NCBI GenBank assembly: GCA_018907035.1
Contig: JACCIC010000001.1
Span: 1,527,501-1,591,500 of the forward strand
Length of the DNA: 64,000 nt
Source of the DNA: Sycobia sp. Sy_11
Taxonomy: Eukaryota > Arthropoda > Insecta > Hymenoptera > Epichrysomallidae
Direction of reading: 5' to 3'
Below are positions 58,134 through 64,000 of this stretch, in pieces. The position numbers were made by a program, and so were the translations under genes. A model generated the notes under the pieces. That model saw nothing but the letters and a program-made list of their open reading frames with translations. It ran no database searches and was not told where the DNA came from. Position 1 is the first letter of the stretch; each line of letters starts with the position of its first letter.

Positions 58134-58487
58134 TTAACCTCTCCATGCGACCTCTGGAACCATGGCTTTCACTGACTGATCAGTCGAGCCGTCCATCGGC
58201 CGCGCGGATCCCTCTCCCAGCGCGTCTGCCATTCGGTCATCGTGGTAGCTCTGACCCGTACAGCTGCCCATTCTGCCATGAATATTTTTATCCTGGTGGA
58301 CAACTTTCTTTTCTTGTGCTTGGAGATCCATGGGAATAACACATGTGATTACCAGCACCGCCGACTCGCAGACCGTACGGTAGGAGCTCGCGATGCGTAG
58401 TGGCCCTCTACGCTGCACTGCCGCTATTCTTTTTCTATATTTTTGGGCCATCAGTGCATCGGCCCATACCTCCGCGCCATATAGCAT
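58134..58487 (-). pseudogene. Reverse transcriptase C-terminal fragment of the second R1-clade element
   Basis: The frame begins MLYGAEVWADALMAQKYRKR, then IAAVQRRGPLRIASSYRTV, a typical R1-clade segment after the polymerase core. It degenerates after VIPMDLQAQEKK. Its start overlaps the end of the endonuclease fragment, so fingers, palm and the YADD motif are deleted. Confidence 0.85.
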
Positions 58488-58925
58488 GATGGATTCAGTA
58501 TAGTTTTGGCATAACCCGGTCTCCTAAAGGTCGAAGTATTGCCAGTGTTTAAAACTATTAGACCTAGTCTGTACGTTAGTTCCATAACTCTTCGACCCCT
58601 GGAGTCGGGCCCCGCCCTGCACCATTCTAGGGTCCTTGCATTAAAGTCACCTGCCATCACCAGCTCACCTTTCATTTCTCTGACTGTATCTTCCAGGTTA
58701 TCAAGTATAACCTGGTAGTCACCTAAGGCTTGGTTTGGTGTAAGATAGCAACTCACATACGTGATGCGATTGCATCGTACCCAAACATAACCATTTCCAG
58801 ATCCATCAGCCTCTGCTTTTGTTTTTGGTGGGTCAGAATCCAAATGGCTGCCGTTCCAAAGTTATCGGTGAACCAACCTACTCCTTCTCTGTTGCGATAC
58901 TGTTCATTGATAATTTATATATGAG
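58451..58925 (-). pseudogene. Endonuclease fragment of the second R1-clade element
   Basis: A first piece reads NEQYRNREGVGWFTDNFGTA (endonuclease start, SEQY-like Glu region). After a frameshift near 58820 it continues ITYVSCYLTPN and ELVMAGDFNARTLEWC with the catalytic DFN, then SRGRRVMELTYRLGL and NTGNTSTFRRPGY. The SDH motif at the end of the domain is missing because of the deletion. Confidence 0.88.
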
Positions 58926-58927
58926 CA

Positions 58928-59299
58928 TCAGTATCGTGGCAAAGCCGGAGAAGGAGGTGAAAAGCTGTCCTGCTGCGATTTATATTCCTTTGCAGAATTA
59001 CGACCATTTATCCTTTTTTGAGAGAGGGCAACCTCCTTCAACACTATGATGGCAGCACACTGTTCCGCAGTGTTCGTTTTGGTCACTCTGACCTGCAACT
59101 CGCCGCGATAATCGAGCAGTTTGCTTTTGAGGGCCTCACTCACTTCATCCTCCGTCACACAGCAATCCAGGTCTCTAATCTCTAGACTTCCTCTAGGAGT
59201 CAGCTCCCTGACACAGCCGCTCTGGTCTGTCGCTTCCTTGAGCACTTCAGCAAGTGCTTTCCGGCCTTCGGGTTTGGTATGTCCGAGTTCAATTAGCAC
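58928..59299 (-). pseudogene. ORF1 fragment of the second R1-clade element
   Basis: The frame LIELGHTKPEGRKALAEVLK then SLEIRDLDCCVTEDEVSEAL and LQVRVTKTNTAEQCAAIIVL matches the conserved middle block of R1-clade ORF1. The zinc knuckles that should follow are absent, deleted together with the ORF1/ORF2 junction. Confidence 0.8.
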
Positions 59300-59631
59300 C
59301 TCCCCGATTTGGTTTTCCGGACGGACCTCATATCCGTAGGATTTCCCCTGCGCTGGTTTGATGGTGATCGCATTGAGCTTTGGTTTTTTTTTTATTTCTA
59401 TTATTTTCTTCTGCAGATGCTGAGGTTGTTCCTCTGCATTCTGTTCACCATGCCTCTTCTTTTTTTTTTAACTAAATTCCAGCCCTCTTTCTCTTTTTAT
59501 CGTCCTGCTCTCCCTTCTTTTTTTTCCTTAGTAAGGGAGATATCCGGGGGACTTGATGCCGGTCTCTTCGGGGTTGTCTCTTCTTTTTTGCGCCTAGTTG
59601 TTGGGAAGAGGCTCCCCGGTACCCTCTTCCC

Positions 59632-59829
59632 TTATATTTTGTGCTGAAGACCATCTACAAGCTCCTCAGCGTTTGGGAGGCCATCCTTAATATCTTTTTT
59701 GATGTTAGGTTGGCTCTTCATCACTTTTATCATGTCTTTGAGCAGCCGAGCAAGTTGGAGAATAATCTCCAGTTCACTCGATTGGTCAACAGACTTAAAT
59801 CTGGCCTCAGGGTTTCCCTCCCCCACCAC
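59632..59829 (-). pseudogene. ORF1 N-terminal fragment of the second R1-clade element
   Basis: A 65-codon frame with a helical, coiled-coil-like stretch, SSELEIILQLARLLKDMIKV. Its position upstream of the ORF1 middle block on the same strand is the main evidence. Confidence 0.5.
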
Positions 59830-60795
59830 AAGGTGACTTCTTTATTGCTTTAGGCAATCCATGTATCTATTTTGTTACTTCATTCCTGCAGATGGTCAGC
59901 CTCCTGGACCCTTCAACGTTGAGCGCGATGAGGCAGCCTCCCAACACATGCCTGTAAGGGCTGACCCATCTCGGACTATTGTGCAGGAATATAGCACGCT
60001 CTGGTGTGCTATTCCACCTCCGCCCTCTCGAGCTTCGCACCCCAACAACAAGGTGTTTCACTCTCTGGAGAAACATCGGAGGAAATCACGCACCGAACGC
60101 ACTCACCAAAGCGGATTGACTAGATCTGGCTAGGATCTAGCCTACCGTTTTGCCGTCAGCAGAAGCCAAAGATGTTTCGGGTCACCAGCACACAACCAGG
60201 CGTAAACCTCGACACCCAGGATCTCCTTTTGGCAGCTCACAGGTCACACCGCACGGCTAACATGGCGGTCTGTCATTTGTTCAAGAGTACCTCATCCTAA
60301 CTTTCATTCATGTAGATTCATACATTTGCCCTCAAGTATTCTAGTGAAGTTCCAATGCTTGAAGCTCACTCAGGCATCTATAATCACTCTGCTAAGATCC
60401 CTTTTACAGGATCATTCGCTTTCGCTCCGCGTCTGTTTTCACTCCTCAGGAGATATCCCTTTATAGAGTCTCTGAGCGAGTGTGCCTTCCTTCATCTCTG
60501 TATTACTGACGAAGGTCTGTTTATAGGACCGGTAGCTTCGATCATGGTCGGCATGGAAGACCCTATTCAGTTACCCTTTCGGGTCTTCCAGCACATCACC
60601 GCTCCGTGCGTTAACTCATTTACTCTGGGATATCCTTTTTAGGGGATATCTGCTCACTCGTAAAATGCAGTTATCTTATTATCTTTTCACCCTTCCATTC
60701 ATTGGTAGGGGGAGGTACTCTTTTAAGCCCATCACCCGATCGGCTGAGAGATAGTGAAGCAGCCGATCTTCTTCAAGGTACAGACAACGGATGGG

Positions 60796-61000
60796 CAAAT
60801 AATAATAACAAGAATAATAATTAAAACTATAATAATAATCATGATTCGCAAAATAAGATAAACACTCATGATAATAATTAAGTTTATATCATTAATAATA
60901 ACATTAATAATAATAATAATTAAAACTATAATAATAATAGTGATTCGCAAAATAAAATAAACTCTCGTGCTAATAATTATAATTATCTTAACATTCCAAC
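60796..61000 (+). repeat. AAT-rich Asn-codon repeat, right part
   Basis: Two copies of a unit reading NYNNN(H/S)DSQNKIN stand about 112 bp apart, broken by TAA codons. They continue the repeat at 57326 and lead into the reverse transcriptase relic. Confidence 0.75.
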
Positions 61001-61049
61001 ATAATATTCCTGGAGACATCGAAGCAGAAATTATATTTTGAAATATTAT

Positions 61050-61725
61050 TTCATTATGTGGATTCCTTTTAAAATTCTTAATTTTCTTTATAGGGTCGTT
61101 CTCGGTGATCTTTCGGCTGATGATGGTACTAGCGATAAAATTAAAGAAACCATTAGAAGCATTTACCCTGATTGGGCAGCCACTAATTCTCAAGCCATAC
61201 CGAAATCTAGCGATAATAAATATTATGAGGAAACCGTTAGCTGCGTGAAATTTTATTTAGCATTGTCCTCACACGGGAAAAAATCTGCCCCAGGTATGGA
61301 TGGTACAAACTATGAAGTGTTGCGATACATACCACTAAAGTACCACCTAATACTTCTAGACATTCTGAACGAAATATATTCTAAAAACACTTATCCTGAT
61401 TCCAGAAAAAATACATACATTCATTTCGTAAAGAAATCTAGTGGGCGGGGCCTTAAGCCCTTAGCTTTAACATTATGCATTTATACAATTTTTGAACTTC
61501 CAACTTATCACTGTGAATTTAAACCCAGTTCATAATCTGTTGCATATCATGACATTCCTAATAGTCAAACAGGGTTTCAGAAAGGCCTTTCCTGTGCTGA
61601 TAATTTAACTTCCTTCAAACTAGATTTAGATCATGCAACAAACAATAAAGAGCATTTACTTGCTGCATTCTTAGATGTAAACAATGCTTTTAATAAACAT
61701 CAGATTATATCTTTAATGTAATATT
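61050..61725 (+). pseudogene. LINE-type reverse transcriptase relic
   Basis: The frame reads LSADDGTSDKIKETIRSIYP, then KKSAPGMDGTNYEVLRYIP and HFVKKSSGRGLKPLAL (the usual K-PLxLT block), a TAA, NSQTGFQKGLSCADNL and LLAAFLDVNNAFN, the first catalytic Asp region. It stops before the YADD motif. It fits jockey/I-like clades better than R1, but the clade is not settled. Upstream, the Asn-rich repeat is in the same orientation. Confidence 0.85.
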
Positions 61726-62254
61726 ATCACTTGCCAAGAATCAAACTGCCCCCTCCAAGCTGTATTATTTTTTTTATTAATTATTTATACTTTAATTGAG
61801 CCTTCAAAAATAAAACTAAAGAAGGTCATACGTTTTATACGATTTGTTTAATAATTAATGCTTAATAAATTAATACATTTGTACTATTTATCTTATTTAC
61901 TTTACATATAAGAATCTTATTTATATAGATACATAATTATTTTTTAATTTCTTATGTTCATTATGCTCCACCCTTCGGACCCTCTTGTCCCATGCTGGGA
62001 AGGGGAGATGGGGGTAATGTTCTTTTATTAGACTTTCTAATTTATTTAATAAATATATTTAATCATTTTTTTTGTTAAGAATAGCGCCTTAAATTATAGG
62101 TTTTTGTGTACCATTTGCACATTTATTTTATTTAAATTTAAAATTGAAATAACTGAACTTATTTGAATTTTGGATGCCCGTCATGTCTCGTCTGTATATC
62201 CGTTTGTCTGTACATTTTCTATTAAATTTATGAAATATATACTGATATAGATTA
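61726..62254. other. AT-rich stretch, nothing recognised
   Basis: A small GC-richer segment near 61965-62010 (CACCCTTCGGACCCTCTTG) shows no coding sign. Confidence 0.5.
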
Positions 62255-62415
62255 TATATCATATCATATCATACTTCATATCATATCATATCATATCATA
62301 CTCCATCTCATATCATATCATATATCATATCATACTTCATATCATATCATCTCATATCATATCATACTTCATATCATATCATATCATATCGTATCATATG
62401 ATATCATACTTCATA
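62255..62415. repeat. (ATATC)n pentanucleotide satellite
   Basis: About 160 bp of CATAT pentamers interrupted by CATACTTCATAT or CATACTCCATCT variants that themselves recur. Confidence 0.95.
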
Positions 62416-62780
62416 CTAATTTATAAAGAAAAAGCATCTTTTATTTGTAGACGATAACCGAAAAAACTACTGAACCGATTGTTCTGAAATCTGAATATAG
62501 ATTCTATATTATCTTGGGAAGGACATATGCTGTGTATTTTATTGAAAATCGTTTTACTTTCATCAATAAATTAAGTTAATGGTTTTAACAATCAGTTTCA
62601 CTAGCGGATACTAGGTGGCGTCTTAAATCACGAACATCAACTCAAAGTATTCCATTTAAAGTATTCATACCAGGCCAGCTCAGACGAATGCTCATATCCA
62701 ACTTTGGGATTCATATTCTGAAGAAGGTGTGATGTTAGTCCGTATAACCCTTTTTGTTCTTCAGGTTAATCTAATACTAC

Positions 62781-62836
<56 letters not shown>

Positions 62837-63009
62837 TATATACATACTGTATATACAGAAGCGACGATAGGTAAATTACAGTCAATCATTTATAGTAATA
62901 TAGATTTTTATCTATAGAGTACCTTCTACTTAGATATTATTGAATTCTTTAAGAAATCGGTTAGTTATTATCTCGGGCGAAGCCGAGACGAGGGATGGTA
63001 GTATATATA
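62416..63009. other. Unassigned stretch with (TA)n
   Basis: It holds a (TA)n tract at 62785-62833. No gene is recognised. The segment around 62450-62640, with GATAACCGAAAAAACTAC and CCGATTGTTCTGAAATC, has the look of a repetitive element end but cannot be assigned. Confidence 0.4.
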
Positions 63010-63795
63010 CGAGGGTGGATTGATAAGTTTCCGTCCTGACCATAGTAGCCATAACCTTATTCCCCGAAGAATTGTTTTTGTCTTTTTTTGGAGTTGGTTT
63101 CCCTGATCCAATCCACTGTTTAGACTGTTGTTTGGTTTCAGGAGTGTAGTGGTGGACCCAAGTTTCGTCAACGGTTACGAATCGACTTAAAAATTCGCTT
63201 GGATTACGCTTATACAACGCTAAATTGGCGGTAGAAATGGTCTTTCGAATCAATTTTTGGTCGACTGTTAGCAAACGCGGCACCCATCTTGCACAGAGCT
63301 TTTCCATATACAAATGTTGATGCATAATATTTTGTACAGCTCAGCTATCTCACGAACTTTTAATCTGCGGTTTTTCAGCACTATTTGATGGATTTTTTCG
63401 ATCATCTCTGGACTTGTGACCTCAATGGGGCGTCCTAAGTGAGGCTTACCAGAGGTGCTCACACGACCCTTTTTAACTCGGAAACCCACTGCTTAACGGT
63501 TCAATATGATGAGGAGGATGTCCCCAGTGTTGAGTCCATCTCTTCTTTGATTACCTTCGGCGTTAACCCCTTCAAATAAAGGTATTGGATGACAGCACGA
63601 TTTTCCAGCTTTTCCATTTTTACGAAAAACACAGAGGCGTTGTGTTCAGCGTGCTCTCAAACCTAAACTAACATGGCGCTCAGACTGAAATTATAGTTAC
63701 AAGCTATCTAAGGATGGTACTATAGAATGCCACCTCATGGTAGACTTAGTGGCGCCATCTCTTGGTCAGGCCGGAAACTTATCAATCCGCCCTCG
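63010..63795 (-). mobile_element. Internally deleted mariner (786 bp) with intact ends
   Basis: The ends CGAGGGTGGATTGATAAG (63010 onward) and the complement of CGAGGGCGGATTGATAAG (63795 backward) form inverted repeats of about 32 bp with two mismatches, ending in TCCTGACC/GCCTGACC. TA borders both (63008-63009, 63796-63797). Mariners are usually near 1.3 kb; about 500 bp covering the C-terminal half of the transposase is missing. The family differs from those at 36.7 and 39.7 kb. Confidence 0.92.
63030..63617 (-). pseudogene. N-terminal part of a mariner transposase
   Basis: The frame starts MEKLENRAVIQYLYLKGLTP and has a TGA at codon 39 (SSSSY stop TVKQWVSEL). It continues GRPIEVTSPEMIEKIHQIVL, suffers a deletion with frameshift near 63330, then runs LCARWVPRLLTVDQKLIRK and VTVDETWVHHYTPETKQQSK with the first catalytic Asp. 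It ends in the terminal repeat after NKVMATMV, so the second and third catalytic Asp are absent. Confidence 0.92.
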
Positions 63796-63798
63796 TAA

Positions 63799-63833
<35 letters not shown>

Positions 63834-64000
63834 TTGTGATGCGAGAAAGATTTTCAATAATTTAAAAATATTTATTTTTAAAATTTATTCGTGCACACAA
63901 ACAAATATGTTTTTATATACCTCACCTCTTGCCTCGGTAATCTCAGGAGGCTTCACCAACTTTTGAAGAAAAAAAACAACTTTGATAGCCAGATTTGAAT
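63796..64000. other. End of window, nothing recognised
   Basis: Contains an imperfect (TA)n tract at about 63798-63835 and AT-rich sequence. Confidence 0.6.

Larger units (their letters stand above)
57555..60795 (-). mobile_element. Second R1-clade retrotransposon relic, internally deleted
   Basis: Minus-strand ORF1 fragments, an endonuclease piece and the C-terminal part of the reverse transcriptase are in the correct order but with large parts missing. It lies between two halves of the AAT repeat, so it was inserted there. The limits are set by the change from AAT repeat to unique, GC-richer sequence and are approximate. It has no obvious poly(A); the 3' side ends AAAGAAAAAGAAATT. The outer segments at 57555-58130 and 59860-60795 hold no recognisable coding sequence and are taken as its UTRs. 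Confidence 0.75.

Overview
This window is insect nuclear DNA: split genes with GT-AG introns, long (TA)n and (GA)n/(CT)n microsatellites and insect-type transposons. A hymenopteran is my best guess, from overall character only; no species can be named.

Positions 1-23039 hold most of one plus-strand gene, daughterless (da), the insect class I bHLH E-protein. Its 5' exons lie upstream of the window. Thirteen coding exons (eleven constant or duplicated plus an alternative pair) join with consistent phases and end in a stop at 23037-23039. Two exons of identical length (81 nt) and phase, 19955-20035 (A) and 21793-21873 (B), both encode the acidic and basic region in front of the helix-loop-helix. 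Joining their neighbours without either creates an immediate TAG, so this is a strong case for mutually exclusive splicing. Exon B is enclosed by a two-block inverted repeat, and a third copy of the core lies after exon A, so competing pre-mRNA pairing is possible. Further upstream, two exons (16315-16374 and 17388-17537) each carry a DDAIxxLR motif of the E-protein second activation domain.

Positions 23040-31213 are AT-rich 3' UTR or intergenic sequence with no gene that I can support. From about 31.2 kb the window becomes a layered transposon graveyard: a TTAA-flanked piggyBac element with broken transposase; a 5' LTR with a tRNA-Pro-type primer site; a mariner with a single frameshift in an otherwise full-length gene; an older mariner split by a 1715-bp solo LTR that left a 4-bp target duplication; and a third mariner scrap. 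The solo LTR carries five nested hairpins whose stems differ in sequence but still pair.

At 44598-45371 (minus) is a two-exon RNase T2-family gene or pseudogene whose catalytic motifs are degraded. A 63-bp minisatellite with a 254-bp higher-order period follows. At 49014-53765 a nearly full-length R1-clade retrotransposon sits inside a (CA)n microsatellite. Beyond it are relics of piggyBac, BEL/Pao, a second R1-clade element (minus) inserted in the Asn-rich part of another LINE-type element, and an internally deleted mariner. No tRNA, rRNA or CRISPR array was recognised.
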